From: Saururus chinensis
Lineage: Eukaryota; Streptophyta; Magnoliopsida; Piperales; Saururaceae
Length of the DNA stretch: 64,000 bases
Reading direction: 5' to 3'
Assembly (NCBI GenBank): GCA_035235625.1
Contig: CP141150.1
Span: 26,056,756 to 26,120,755 of the forward strand
Part shown: one piece after another, positions 1 to 12,490 of the stretch
How the letters are laid out: the number at the start of each line of letters is the position of its first letter
Numbering within the stretch: the stretch's first letter is position 1
Notes under the pieces: model-generated
Told to the model about the DNA's origin: nothing
What the model saw: the letters and a program-made list of their open reading frames with translations, nothing else
Database searches by the model: none
Program-made: the position numbers and the translations under genes

Positions 1-1158
1 TCTAACATTGAAATTTCATTAACAAGCATATTAAAGTATGCATAAAATTATAAAAGTATAAATAAAAATTCATACCTATTCCCCTCTATGTCAAAATTTG
101 ATTTGCCATCATCCTATTCTTCATCACTAGAAGAGATGAACTCTAGTGGAGGACTAGTCTCTACTATGATGACAAAACTGCCACTAAAATCATCTCCCTC
201 TAAATTATTCCAATCCTAGGGAAACTCTTCCTTTGGGTCTTCTCCCGGATCCTGCCCTAGATCTTAACCTGGTCTTCTTCTGAATCTTCTTCCTCTTATG
301 GATCTAGATCCACATATGCAAGGGGTGGTCTGTCCCTCCGGAGGTTCTCTTCCCTTCTTTGATTGACTCTTGCCACGTCTTTAGAAAATTTGGCATTCGC
401 CCGTGGTTTGAACCATCATGTTCTAGTAAAAAAGTAAAATCCAACGCTTAATAATTAGTTTTCCCTAGCCATTATCTTTTTATTAGTTACGACATCATAC
501 CAGACAACTTGCGAGTTTATCTTGGGAATCACTCCTATACCAAGTTTTCACACCCCCAATTTCACGTATAAAGTTTTTTGTGAAATACATAGTTTTCCTT
601 CCTTTTAAAAGAAAATATCTTAAATCCCATCCTTCCATCTTGTTTGTTGGAAAGGTAAAAACATACAAAATAAATAAATAGTCGGGGTATGAGTATCATC
701 TATCTTCACATTCATTTGAATGTGATACCAATATCTCCAATAAAAATTTACATAATTATTGCATTAATATTCATGGGACCCACAAGTTCACATTTGATTG
801 CTAACAACATCTAAACTAATAAAGAAAAATGGCATACTCACGTGCTATTCTTAGATGAAGTATCTCCATGAATGTAGAGTAAATCTTCACTACAACTACA
901 ACCTTCACATACCTTCGAGCTTCAAACCGAATACTTACACTACAAAGGATGCTGAGTATATAGATATACAAAGTGTGATATTATTCTTAAAGAAGCATAA
1001 AAACTCGATCAACATACCATGGAATTCTTGCTGGAAATAACTAGTTGATTCATCACTATACAAAGAATACATACCTTTCATATTATTCATTCCATTTGCA
1101 AGCAAAAACTCTTCTTGAAAGTTCTTTAGACATGAATGACCTCATCTAGGAGTGTTGA
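1..1158. other. AT-rich stretch with an acidic coding-like scrap
   Basis: No intact gene is visible. On the minus strand at about 60-400 the reading frames give a run rich in Asp, Glu and Ser with several stops and frame changes, which could be the decayed acidic tail of an old transposon or host protein. I do not recognise the family. The remainder, about 430-1158, is AT-rich sequence without recognisable motifs; the 61-codon ORF at 855-1040 has no family features. Confidence 0.3.
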
Positions 1159-3235
1159 TGTAAGATCTCTAACTTTAAACGGGTTTAATTTCTATTTAAT
1201 AGTGTGATATTGGGTGGTTTTTCTTAAAATTGTCAATTTAACTTGATTTTGGGGTTAAGGGTTAGTAATTATGGTTTTAATAAGGTTTAATTGAATTTTA
1301 TTATGTTTTAATATCAAACTTGATTTATCTAATTTTTTGTGGATTTTATTGTAATTTTCCTAAATTGAAGGTGTAGACCCCATGTGCACGATTGGACGGT
1401 GTGTGACCCATATGATGCTAAACTTTAATTATTTTATTTTAATGAGTTTTGGAATGATTAAACTTATTTTTAGCCCCAAAATACCCCTAATTAGTCAGGC
1501 ATTTTTACCCTATATTTACATCCCAACAATTTTTAAACATAGCCCAACACTTACTATTTAATGAAAAACCCTAGACCATTTCCCATATGGGGAAGGACTA
1601 TGCTAGGAGACAAGGAGGTGCTATAACCCCATTTCCGAAAGAGGAAAATCCTATTTAGGTGAGTTTTTAGCCCTAATCACCTCTAATCTTTCGATTTTAC
1701 TCTTAATCCATCTCATCTTACCTTCCCGAAATAGATTCTTGATTTCTTCCATTAAAAATACTATTTTTTTATTTCAATTCCAAACCCTAAATGGATGAGT
1801 TTCGTTCTTAACAAAAAGAAATAATATATCTACCTATTTTCAAGTTATTTTGAGCTTAATAGTTGATTTTAATTAAGTATTAACAAAAACCCTAATTTTG
1901 GGTAGGATTTTTTGAGGAGTGAAGCTTCTTCCTTGATTCAAAGACTTCGTAGAGGTAAGGGGATTTCATCTCATGTGGTTTTATGCATTGGATTGCATGT
2001 TTGAAGGTTTGAGTGGGTTCTTGCTTCATTTTGTGTTGTAATGGTGATTTATTAAAAGCATAATATTTATTGCTAGTTTCTTTTTCTTATGCATCACAAT
2101 GATTAGATCTATCATGTCTTAAGGTTATATTTTGATACTATGAAGTTCTATGGTGATTATAGAATTTATCTCAAAATTTTGGATGTTTTCGGTTTGCTTT
2201 TTAGAAGGTTGAAGACAAACCAAAAATTGAACTGTTAAGGGCGTAGAATGGCCTATCTGGCCGATCGAACGGGCTGGCATTACAATAGCCCAATAGGGCA
2301 TTCAAACGGCAAAATGGAAGATTTTGTGATTTTAGCCATTTCTTGTTCTCTTCTTTTAAACACAATTCCTTATGATTAAAATGAGTTATTATTACTTATA
2401 AATACTGTTGTGATTGTATGAGGACCAACTTGTAATGTATGATTTAAGCTCAAGCATGATTTAAGCTATTTTTTTTAATTTTAGTATGATATTCGACTCA
2501 TTTTAAATTCATGTTTGATGATTTCTTCATGATTTCAATAGGTTTAAACATGATGATGTATATATATATATGCTTGCACATGTTATATAATTTTAGGTGA
2601 AGCATGCTCCCATTTTGTAGCTTAAGTATGATGATGTTTATACTTATCTAAGTCTAGCATGATGTAATACTTGTTCTTGAACTCATATTTTGATGTTTTC
2701 ATCATATTTACTCCATGATTCTAGTAGGGTAAGACTATGATAAAATTATGGATGCTTGTATATGCAACCTTGATTGTAACTTGTTCTTGTTTTACTTGTC
2801 TTAAACTTAGGATTGAACACTACCACATGTACACACTTGTGTCGATGTTTATGGTTTTATTTGACACAAATAGGCCATGTTTCATGCATATGTGAACTGA
2901 TTTTATTATGTTTACTTGCACTTGGACTCATATAACATTTGCTCACATATGTACCATGTTACATGCATCATGAAAATGATTTATAAATAAGATTAATTGT
3001 GATTAGACATGTTTGATCTATCAGATGCTATTGGTTGTTGGATTAATAGATCAATGGCTTATCGAATCAATGCTATGTCCGAAAGGACAATTTTTACGTC
3101 CAATGGACGGGTTTTATGTCCCTTTGAGGACGGGTTTCCTCCCCATCTTGAGATGAGCTAATTGCTATGTGAGCTTATTTATTAAGTTATCTGGACCCTG
3201 AGAATCGAAGATGGTATGTCTGTGTGCACCGGCTT

Positions 3236-3366
3236 ACTAGTTTACTCGGGACTTCGGTCTTGATGAGTAGTTTGCTCGGGACTTTGGTCTTGATGACCAG
3301 GTTTGCTCGGGGCTTTGGCTTTGATGAGCAGTTTGCTCGGTGTTTTGACCTTGATGAGCAGGTTTA
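3236..3366 (+). repeat. About 40-bp tandem repeat inside family A LTR
   Basis: Four diverged tandem copies of a unit containing GTTTGCTCGGGACTTTGG followed by TCTTGATGAGCAG. The unit is missing or reduced in the other family A LTR copies, so it is a copy-specific expansion. Confidence 0.75.
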
Positions 3367-3713
3367 ATTTTTCTCAATTGTAAGACATTCACCATCGATT
3401 ATTGCATGTGTATGGAAGATAATGTTCATTTACACAGGTTGTGTAGGATCATTGAGCTTATGTTACACATGGTTATGGTGTGAATTGCATGGATATGTAG
3501 GATGGTGTGTGGTTACTACACTTGATCTGGTGGGGTAAATGTTTCATTGAGAAATGGATATGCATGATATATTTATGTTGAGAAATGATTCATGCAGGAT
3601 ATGATTATGATAATGAATTTTACGTGTTTACACATGAGGTGTATACATGTTATTAGCTAAATTTGAACCTATGATGAACATGTGGCATGAAATGTGCTTA
3701 TGGAATAGGGGTT

Positions 3714-4060
3714 ATAGCATGATATGCAGGTGACATGGCCTATGTGATGATGAAATGTGACAAATATAGCATGATATGCATGTTGCATGTCTATGTAATG
3801 ATTAGATATGTTATGTAATAGCATGATATGCTAGTGGCATGACTATATGTTGATTATATATGTTATATATAGCATGATATGCAAGTGACATGGCTATGTG
3901 ATGATGAGATATGTTATGTATAGCATGATATGCTAGTGGCATGACTATGTGTTGATTGGATATGCTATATATAACATGATATGTAGGTAGCATGACTATG
4001 TATGAATGAGATAAATTATGGACAACATGACATGGATGTGGCATAAGTAGATTCTTATGA
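3714..4060 (+). repeat. 50-53-bp tandem repeat inside family A LTR
   Basis: Six or seven tandem units, each starting near ATAGCATGATATGC and containing GTGGCATGACTATGTG, with period about 50-53 bp. An open minus-strand frame runs through them (3811-4077), but its peptide only reflects the repeat. A related unit of about 57 bp is present three times at 57960-58130 in the other + strand copy. Confidence 0.8.
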
Positions 4061-4695
4061 ATTGTAAAGTATGACATGAATACACAGGCTTATGTGTTTG
4101 TTCCATGATGAATGGGCATTGCGGTTGATTATGTGATGAGTATTAGGATTATTATGCCTGTGTTGTCATTATGAATTTACTTTCTATTTTAAAACCCTTG
4201 TTGAGCTTGTGGCTCCTCTTTGTTTGTGTTTTGTTTTGGGGTTGCATGTCATGCTATGTAGGAGGATTGGACGGGCTCTTTGTGGAACATGTGGATGGCA
4301 TTGATCATTGAGGGGATGAGTTTTATAGAGATGTCTTGATTATGTTAGTTGATCACATGTCATGTTGAGATTATGAACAAGACTCTACTTCACACTTCTA
4401 TGTAGCCAATGTTGGCTTAGACTCTTATTAGCCATTGTGGGCTTAGACTTATTTTTAGTCATGTGAGGGCTGTTTATGACTAAGGATGCAGGTATGTGTG
4501 GGGACTAATGTGTTTAATTAGTAGTCATTTCCTTCCTTATTTTGCTTTTGCACAAAGTATATGTGCGCAACTCCGTAATGTTTAACCCAAGGATGGGTTA
4601 AGTCTTCCGCAATCCAATTATACTTTGTCTCACCGCATGCTAATTCCTCCTTGGACTAGGTTCAGCTCGAGGGTGGTGTGCGCTGGGGCATGACA

Positions 4696-5094
4696 ATTGC
4701 ACTCCTAGATATTGGGCTACGACATAATGACCTTAGTGCTCTAAAGTCTGCCTATCCCCATCCACATATGAAGTAAAGGGTCACTAGGGCTCATGGATCC
4801 TAGTGTTTTGATTCAAATTTCCATGGTCATCGAAACCTCCTCTATTGTGTTGCATGGGCTATCTTTTAATGCTCTAGTCAAATCAAACACGACTCTCAGG
4901 CCATGGAAGTAGTTCTACATAATTCCCATTTTTAGAGGGTTGGAAGACTTTGGCCCTTTTTATTTCAACCCCTTCTGTCAATGTATTTAAAGGCTCACTT
5001 TTGGAGCTGAGGCACCAAGGGTTTCTAAAACCTCGATTCCTGTATGCATAGTCTTTTGGGTACTTATTCATCACAATCAATAGTCTTATACACA
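4696..5094 (-). other. Short flanking segment with unrecognised 70-codon ORF
   Basis: This 400-bp segment lies between a family A LTR and the LTR pair J. Its minus strand carries a 70-codon open frame (4883-5095) rich in charged residues, containing EGVEIKRAKVFQPSKNGNYV. I do not recognise it. It could be a host exon fragment, part of an old element, or chance. No promoter or splice signals stand out. Confidence 0.3.
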
Positions 5095-6476
5095 TGCATT
5101 GGGGATTCTAACCCCTAAGTAATATATGCATAGCCCTTTCATCCACATCACATGTCACATAAAAACCATGCATTATTAATTATAAGTACTATATTATACA
5201 ATAGCTATAATCCTAATGAAATATGAAATCATATATTCCATCGACTGCCATACAGACATGCCGATGACCCCACAGATGACCATCGGTGACCTCATCATCA
5301 TGTTGAACCTTGCCGATAGTGACTTTGAGGTCCATCGGTTACCTCATGAACGAGTTGATGACCTCACTGATAACCATCAGTGAGATCGCTGATCTGTCAA
5401 GCCTTACCAACATAATCTATCGGTGACCTTATAGACGGGTTGCTACTCTCACTGATAATCATCAGTGAGTGCACTGACACATTGACTATACCTGGCAGAG
5501 ATGTTAATCTCCATCGGAGACTTCACTAATAGGCCGGTGCCCACACGGATAACCATTGGGAAGATCATTGGCATGTTGACTATCATTGAAGGAGATATAA
5601 ATCTCTACCGGTGATTTAGAAACGGGTCAATGCCCTCACAAATAACCATCGGTGAATTTGCCGACACGTTGAACCCTACTAACAGTGGAATCACACTATT
5701 GTGTTATTCTTACTGATGCCTTGTCAAAGTGTTGTTCACACTATAGATGACAAAAATCCACATGCATGCAACACACACATGCATGAACACTGTTCATATT
5801 CTTCCTTTCATCGATGTCACCATAGACATGTCGGTAACTTTCTGATGATAAGAATCATGCCCAAATGATATCTTTTGTTTCCAAAAACTAGATATATATG
5901 TTTAATATACATTGAAAATCTTTCACAGAAGAAGAAATCATCGACCCAAACTAAGGTTTTACTCCATAATACAATAAAACCCTTGAATTGACCCAGAAGA
6001 CTCAAAGCACCCGAACTTCACTCAAGTGAATATTATATTCAACACAAATCACAAAAATCATGAAAAAAATCCAAAATTATATCAATTTGAGAAAAGCTTA
6101 TGTTCAGAAAGTCATTGACCATGAAACGCGAGTGTCACCCGATTCTCTGACATTCCCCTCACTCCATGTCATCTATTGCTCTCTTCTCCGTTCACAAGTA
6201 CCCCCTTTGGACTCCTTCTACCCCTTCTCACTTCGTTTATAATCCTTGAATACTATCATAACTACCCACAAAGTCTGAAACTGATTAAGCACTTCCTATT
6301 TTGGAGTAACTGCATGCATGTAGTTACCATCGGCGGTTCCATCGACACATCGATGAGTCTACTGCAAAAAATTTCATGAGTTCCATAAGCAAGTCTATCG
6401 ACATGTTGATGATTTACCAATGACTAAAATATAATATAGTTTATATTATTTTCTTTAGAAAATATGGAGTGTTACA
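5095..6476 (-). repeat. 3' LTR of minus-strand element J
   Basis: On the minus strand it begins TGTAACACTCCATATTTT, close to the start of the sister repeat at 8583 (TGTAACACTTGAAAATTTT). Both copies carry repeated blocks with the words CGGTGA, GACATGTTG and ACCATCAGTGAG. The low-coordinate end, near a CATTGGGG sequence, is approximate, and no matching target duplication was found. Between about 5255 and 5690 it holds four or five diverged tandem units of about 90 bp. Confidence 0.6.
5255..5690 (-). repeat. About 90-bp minisatellite inside LTR J
   Basis: Units start near 5333, 5422, 5514 and 5608, each with a CATCGGTGA-like start, a CCTCACTGATAACCATC-like middle and a GACACGTTGA-like end. The sister LTR at 6949-8583 instead has two units of about 191 bp built from the same words (near 7096 and 7287). 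Confidence 0.65.
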
Positions 6477-6948
6477 CCTTTTGTACCCATGAGAATCAAG
6501 GTTAGGCTCTGAATTCTCTTCAAGAGAAGTGGTGTCATGAGACTCTTCATTGTAACTATTTTCCTTCACACTTGCTTGGAAGGCAACATCGTTACAAATC
6601 TCATATTCATTAGAAGAGCTCTCATCAAAGTTACTTGAAGTACTTTTCCCTTTCTCTTGTTACCAAAGCTCTTTTCTTTATTAGGCTTATCATCAGAAGA
6701 ATTAATAGAACTATTGTTAGGACAATCAGCAATAAAATGACCTAACTTACCACATTCAAAACACTTTATATTCTTCATGTCTTGTTTGTTTTGCCTCTCA
6801 TCTTTCCTATCCCCTTGTCACTTCCCTAAAATTTGACCCTTATTCCCAAACCTAAAGTTCTAAGATTTTAAAAATTTCTTGATGTTTTTGGCAAACAATA
6901 GCATTAATCTTCATCAAACTTAGATTCTACAAATTCTTCTTAAACATA
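6477..6948 (-). pseudogene. Truncated copia-type gag remnant of element J
   Basis: This short internal region lies between the two J LTRs on the minus strand. The protein from about 6778 downward contains a CCHC zinc knuckle, CFECGKLGHFIADC, with the C-X2-C-X4-H-X4-C spacing of retrotransposon Gag. It is followed by a Lys-rich stretch and, after a frame change near 6640, an acidic Ser/Glu tail with ICNDVAFQA. That order is usual in plant Ty1/copia Gag (UBN2 type) polyproteins. Upstream sequence (6780-6900) matches the Gag region preceding the knuckle but has stops. Protease, integrase, reverse transcriptase and RNase H are absent, so nearly the whole internal region has been deleted. No clear primer-binding site is visible beside the LTR. 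Confidence 0.6.
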
Positions 6949-8583
6949 TGTCTTGGGGTGCGATGTATTACAAATATATTCACACACAAAGGTACATACA
7001 TCCAATCATAATTCATCACATCAACATATATAATTACAATTCATACATCAAATAACATGCTATTACTTCTTATAATAATAGCATGAACCCCTTGTTGACA
7101 GTGGGATGGCAAAGATAACTATCTTCATTGACGGCTCACTGATACGTTGACCTCACTATTAGTGACTCACCAGTGGCACACCGACGTGTCTACTAAATAT
7201 ACCAAAAAATAACTTACTATCGGTGGACTCATCGACATGTTGGTCAAGTTACTGTGGCCATTGGTAACTCAATGATGCATCAAACTCTTGTTGATTGTGG
7301 GATGACATGGATAACTCATCGATGCCTCACCAACACGTTGACCTCACTATCGGTGACCCACCGGTAACATACCGACATGTTGATGCTCATCAATATAAGT
7401 ACTATCATCTCCTTTGTCACATCCGCAATGTCATTGACGTGTTGATGGACGCACCAACGGTCAAGAAGAAATAATAAAAATTGTCCCAACTTCACAAAAT
7501 CACTCCATATCATGACATATCATAATGCTTCCCATACATAACCTTTCCATAATGAAAAATGATGATCCTTATTATCAATTGATCATTAAGCATGAGAAAA
7601 CATATTATCCTAACATAATCATGACAAAATCTCATAATTATCCTTTAAATGCTTTCATATCGTGTAAATAATCAAAGCATATCTAATACAATCACTTCTT
7701 AACCAAAGTATGGAGTTAAGGTTAGCAATCCAACATAAAATCATGATTCCTTAACATTACCATGACATGAATTCACAAAGAATGTTATCTTCATGCTTTC
7801 ATGTCTACTGATTTAATTATTTAAATCATATGTGCATATTCTAAGTTAAATCACAGTACAAGATTAGCAATCCAACTCATTTCATGACATAAAAATCCTT
7901 CCTTAGGCAGAACGCTGACTAATCCCCATAGAAATATACCCATTCCTTTGATTTCTCTTTATTTGGAGAGCCCTTGATCTTCTCATTTTTTATTTGGAGA
8001 GGTTTTTCTAAAAGAAAGAGTCTAAAGGCCTTAAAGGTCACTTATAAGGGAAAGGGGATGCAATTCTGGTTTAGGACCATCAACTTGGGTGGTTTTTGAG
8101 CAAAACCACAAAACTGCTCAAACCATCGACAAGTCATCGACATGTCTACAACTCGCTGACAGTAACATCTAACTACAACAAGTCTTAACTTAAAACGGGC
8201 ATAAATTACTCATAGTAACTCTGATCAATGTGTTCTTGGTGGTGTTAAGAAGATATTTCTGTTTACTTTCTAACTAGTGAATTTTAGATAAAATTCTATC
8301 CTCCAAAAAAAGTTATAAACTTAAGAATAACCAAGGGTGCATCTACAAATTACAACTACAGCTCAGGTCCAACTTTAGACAGTCATAACTCTTTCGTTCA
8401 AACTTTGATTTATGCATTCATAGATGCATTTTGAAGATATGTCTGTCTAGTTTCTATATTTAATGTTTTCTCCTGAAATTAAACCCACAAAATAAGTTAT
8501 TATACTTAGAATGAGCAAATGTCCAATTCACCTATTTCCACATAGCTAACAATAGAGAATTTAGAAAATTTTCAAGTGTTACA
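6949..8583 (-). repeat. 5' LTR of minus-strand element J
   Basis: Minus-strand start TGTAACACTTGAAAA at 8583; low-coordinate end near TGTCTTGGGG is approximate. Paired with 5095-6476 by its start and by shared internal words (CGGTGACCCACC, ACACGTTGACCTCACTA). Next to it at 8584 is the interior of a family A LTR, so J either inserted into that LTR or replaced its end. AT-rich, with no gene inside. Confidence 0.6.
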
Positions 8584-10175
8584 AAACTAGGCCTAGATTC
8601 TCAGTCCAAAAGTATCTCAATAGTTTATCTGATTATATCATTCCATTCTTCCCACCCGGGGAGGAAACATGTCCTTTTGCACGTAAAACTCCGCCCTTTT
8701 GGATGTAAAATTGATTCATTAAATCTCCAATACAACTAATTTGGAAAAGTACGACACCCAACAGTTAATCATGGCTTAACAAATTATTTTCATGATGTCC
8801 GCAACATGATATATAAGTAAACATAAACAACATGGTTATTTTCATAAATAACCTAAAACATGTAGAACATGGTTATACATAATTAATGTAGCATGCGTGT
8901 AGGCATTCATACTTTATCATGATCATATTCAACTAGTAACATAAAATAGAGATGAAGAAACAATCAAAATCCAACTTAAAAATAAGCACATATCCATTTC
9001 ATGTACAGCCGATCGATCAGCCCTAAGGGGCAATCGATCGGGAACAAGGAAATCTGGATCCACCATTTGGGCAATCAATCAGCCTATTAGGGTGATCGAA
9101 TGGTCAGACCAGAACTTGCACAAAAATAGTCCTTTTTCATGTTTGGAACCAAATAAAATTCATTCCAAAAATCCATTGAAATTCATAAAACTTCATATTA
9201 TCATTATCGAAGCCTAAAACATGATAGATCTCACATTTCTAATATATATTAATGTAAAAACAACATTAAATCATTCATTTAAGAAGATTCAAATTCACCC
9301 ATCCTTGAGCTTCAAGAACAAAAACCCACCAACAAACATGGTGTTAATACAAACAAAACCTAATCAAACGAAAACCGCTTACCATAAATTTCCTCCAAAG
9401 CTCAAGGAAACCCTACCCAACAAATTAAGTCACATTAGACCTCAACAATATCCATCCTTTCTACCAAAAGGAAACTAAAAACGACTTGTAGTTGATAGAT
9501 CTAGCACGCTCTTGTACCCAAAACGAAAATCACAAGAGTAGAAGCAATAAATCCAAATCTAGGGTTTCAAAACATGGGTCAATGAATAAAATTGACAAGA
9601 AGAAAATATAGAATCTCATTTAAGAGGAGAAGAATATGGGATTTAGGGCAAAAATTAAAAGACACATGGAAGAGATTAGATAGATTTACCCTAGATTAAT
9701 CTCTTCCTTCTTGAGATGGGGGTAGAGCTCTCAAAAACCTCCCAAATCTCTGCCCACACCAAATGGGGATATGACTAATATTTTTATTTATATGTAGGTC
9801 AAGTAAATGGGTATAGAATGGGCCCAACAAAGGAATAATGAACTTACTTAAATGACATGGACTCAGCAATGTATTTGACAAGGCCCAAGCCCATTTAAAA
9901 TGTTATGTGAGGGTCGACAGCCCAAGAAGTTGGCATGTTGCCCGAGTTAGTTGTGGGTCATAGGGTGAGGCCTACTTCCTTAATAAAATAAAATTCCATG
10001 GCAAATAACAACAAATAGTGTGGTAACTTTATGGATTGTGTTGGGCACTAATGTTTTCCACTAAAAGTAAAAAGAAATCCAAGAAAATTCTTAATTATAC
10101 CAAAACATCACACAAAAATCAAAATAAAAAAAAATAGTAAAACTTTAATTAATCAAAAAATAGTACAACTTTACA
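8584..10175 (-). repeat. 3' LTR of minus-strand gypsy element A (truncated)
   Basis: On the minus strand the LTR starts TGTAAAGTTGTAC at 10175, directly after a purine-rich tract (AAGGTGGGTAGGATTAAG at about 10179-10198) that fits the polypurine tract of Tekay/Del-like elements. It matches the 5' LTR at 16319-18664 until about 8590, where element J begins; the distal part of the LTR, about 0.95 kb, is missing. The small ORFs here (9221-9478, 9696-9881) are chance frames. Confidence 0.75.
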
Positions 10176-10224
10176 TATCTTAATCCTACCCACCTTATAA
10201 AAACTTTGTCCACAAAATTCGCTA

Positions 10225-11160
10225 CTGACCGGCGATGAATAGGTGAGGGTATTTCACTTTAACTTCATCCTCACGATCCCACGTTGCTTCCTCAATGTTG
10301 TGCTTCTGCCAAAGGACTTTTTACCAATAGAATCACCTTGTTTATGAGTGTCTTCTCTTTCTTGTTTAAGATTTGCAATGGTGTCTTAGCATAGGTAAGA
10401 TCATTCCAGATCTCCAACAGCTTTAAGTCTAGAACATGGGAGGGATCTTATTTATACTTCCATACAAGAGAAACATGGAACACATCATGGATATTAGCAT
10501 GTTGTGGCTATAAAGCCACTCACAAAGCCATCACTCCAATCTATTCAAGGATCTCAAAAGGTCCAATGAACCTAGGAGATAACTTCCCTCTCTTGCTGAA
10601 TTGTACTATGCTTTTCGAAGGTGAGATATTCAAGAAAACATATCACCAACTTGAAATTCTAGATCTCTCTGGTGCTTATCTGACTTTGAGATCTCTATAA
10701 TTGATCCCAAACAAGTCGAATCTTCTCAACCTATTGTTGCAAAATATCTTGCCCGGTTGGGAGATGCTCACCAACCTCACTCCAAGAAAAAGGAGATTGA
10801 TAAGGACATCCATACAATGCCTCAAAAGGCGACATCCTGATGCTAGCTTGGTAATTATTGTTGTAGGCAAACTCCACCAAAGGTAAGTGTTGCTCTTAAC
10901 TATCTTTACACTCGAGGATGCATGCTCAAAGTATATCCTCTAAAGTTTGAACAAATCTTTCAGAGTTTCCATCCGTCTAAGGATAATAAGCTGAGCTAAG
11001 GTGAGTCGTTGTACCCAAAGCCTTTTGAAACTCTACCAAAACCTAGATGTAAAGAAAAGATCTCTATCGGAAACTATAGATATGAGAACTCTATGAAACC
11101 GAAGAATCTCCTTCACATAAAGTGCTGCCATCACGGCCAAGGAATTAGTCATCCTCATGG
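10225..11160 (-). pseudogene. Element A integrase core (distal part), C-terminus and chromodomain
   Basis: The minus strand from 11160 downward reads integrase core sequence with YVKEI, then SIVSDRD, which carries the second catalytic Asp, then a frame change. It continues into the integrase C-terminal part (KRGKLSPRFIGPFEILE, then HDVFHVSLVWKYK) and a chromodomain ending KYPHLFIAGQ. A chromodomain here is characteristic of chromoviruses and is thought to direct insertion to particular chromatin. Internal stops occur at several places. The first part of the core continues beyond the solo LTR at 12491. Confidence 0.8.
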
Positions 11161-11165
11161 CAATG

Positions 11166-12485
11166 TGTGAGTTTAATATCTATCTAATCAACTTAGCAAA
11201 TCACTAGATTGTCCCTAGTTTGATTATCTATGAAGATAATCACTACAAGTTCTAGCATCTTTTGCACAGAATTTTATACATAGCAAAATTAAGTAAATAT
11301 TTTCCCAAAACTCACTCATGATGTATCCATCAGTCAAACCATAAGCATTCAATCCACGCATGAACACAATAATTTTAATGTGGAAAACCCAAACTCAGGT
11401 AAAAAATCGGGGCAGTTCACATCGGAACCAAATTAATGCAATACTAGCAAGCAAGACCATTTACATCGACACAAGAAAACCACCAATCTTTTCTTTGACT
11501 CTAACACAAGATCCCCTTGTTTAGATCTCCACAAAATTTTGTTGTTGCTAGCCTTCAAGTCTTTTCCCTCAAGCACTTAAAACTTCTTCTTCCTCCTTGA
11601 TTTGTCTTTGCCTTCTTCTAGCCTTCAACAAGCACCTCTTGTTGTATTGACTTTGGCCTCTTTGGAAATCTTCAAACTCTCTTTGATGATATACTGCAAC
11701 TCATCTTTGAAATCTTTATGTGAAATCTCATTTTAGTTGTAGAAAAGCTTCATGAAATCACCATTGATCTTCAACTCAAAGCTTCATGTGAATCCCCTTC
11801 GAAAAATAATGTGCAAAAGGTATGAACCAGTTTCCTCTAATCTCCTCTAGTTTTCCTCTCTCAAATTTCATGATTTCTTAACCCTTATATAGCTCCTTAA
11901 GTCGGTTTAGGTCTTTAACTTGAATAAGGAAAGAAATTTAAATCAGAATGGCTTAATTAGGGTAACCTATCCTTGAAGCGATTGATCATTCCAAACAACT
12001 ATCGATCTTTCACTGTTTGTTTTGTGCATGATACTTTAAGCGATCAATCGATTAACAAAGGCGATCTATTAATAACTCTTGGCTTCATTTTACATAGGGC
12101 AAAATCAAGTGCCAATCGATTGTTCTGATTAACTATATGCCCAGTGATGGATCTTTCTATGTTTATTTTTACCAATTTCCCTTTTTACACTAAGACCTTC
12201 TAAAGCCTCTTTAAAAAAATTTGAAACTTGTCCAAGGGATTTTGGTATGCGAATGTGATCTGAATAAGCAAAAAATATCTTTAACATTCATCAACTACAG
12301 TCTTCTATCTTGATCCATAAGAACATGTCTGCTCGTATTTTTCAAATCTCTCAATTCCAAATCTAAATCGACCACAACAACATCTAATCAGATTTTAAGA
12401 CTCAATACACACACAAGGGTTCTAGACATAATTTTAACAAAGAAAATAGCCAATAACATTGACATATGACTCATATGTTTTCACA
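11166..12485. repeat. Solo LTR, family C, with 5-bp target duplication CAATG
   Basis: The boundaries are precise. CAATG at 11161-11165 is followed by TGTGAGTTTAATATC, and the far end ATGTTTTCACA at 12485 is followed by CAATG at 12486-12490. The ends form the short inverted repeat TGTGA...TCACA. It interrupts the integrase core of element A, and coding homology resumes on the other side. Diverged copies lie at 18907-20130, 41035-42230 and 55066-59240. They share blocks such as a GTGGAAAACCC-like or AGGGAAAAACAA-like motif and CGATTGATCG-like words. The superfamily cannot be told because there is no internal region. Confidence 0.9.
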
Positions 12486-12490
12486 CAATG

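Larger units (their letters stand above)
1159..4695 (+). repeat. Long LTR (family A), + orientation, probably solo
   Basis: Begins TGTAAGATCTCT and ends GGGGCATGACA, so it has TG...CA termini. The same sequence recurs at 55739-58675 in the same orientation and, reverse-complemented, at 16319-18664 and 8584-10175, where it flanks a gypsy internal region; this identifies it as an LTR. No primer site or coding region adjoins this copy, which fits a solo LTR. The five bases on each side (GTTGA and ATTGC) match at only three positions. At about 3.5 kb it is the longest copy because of internal minisatellites at 3236-3366 and 3714-4060. No gene is present in it. Confidence 0.75.

Noticed and set aside
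3811..4077. 88-codon minus-strand ORF with repeated His/Ile-rich units
   Set aside because: It reads through a 50-53-bp minisatellite inside an LTR; the peptide periodicity is that of the DNA repeat, and the other LTR copies lack it.
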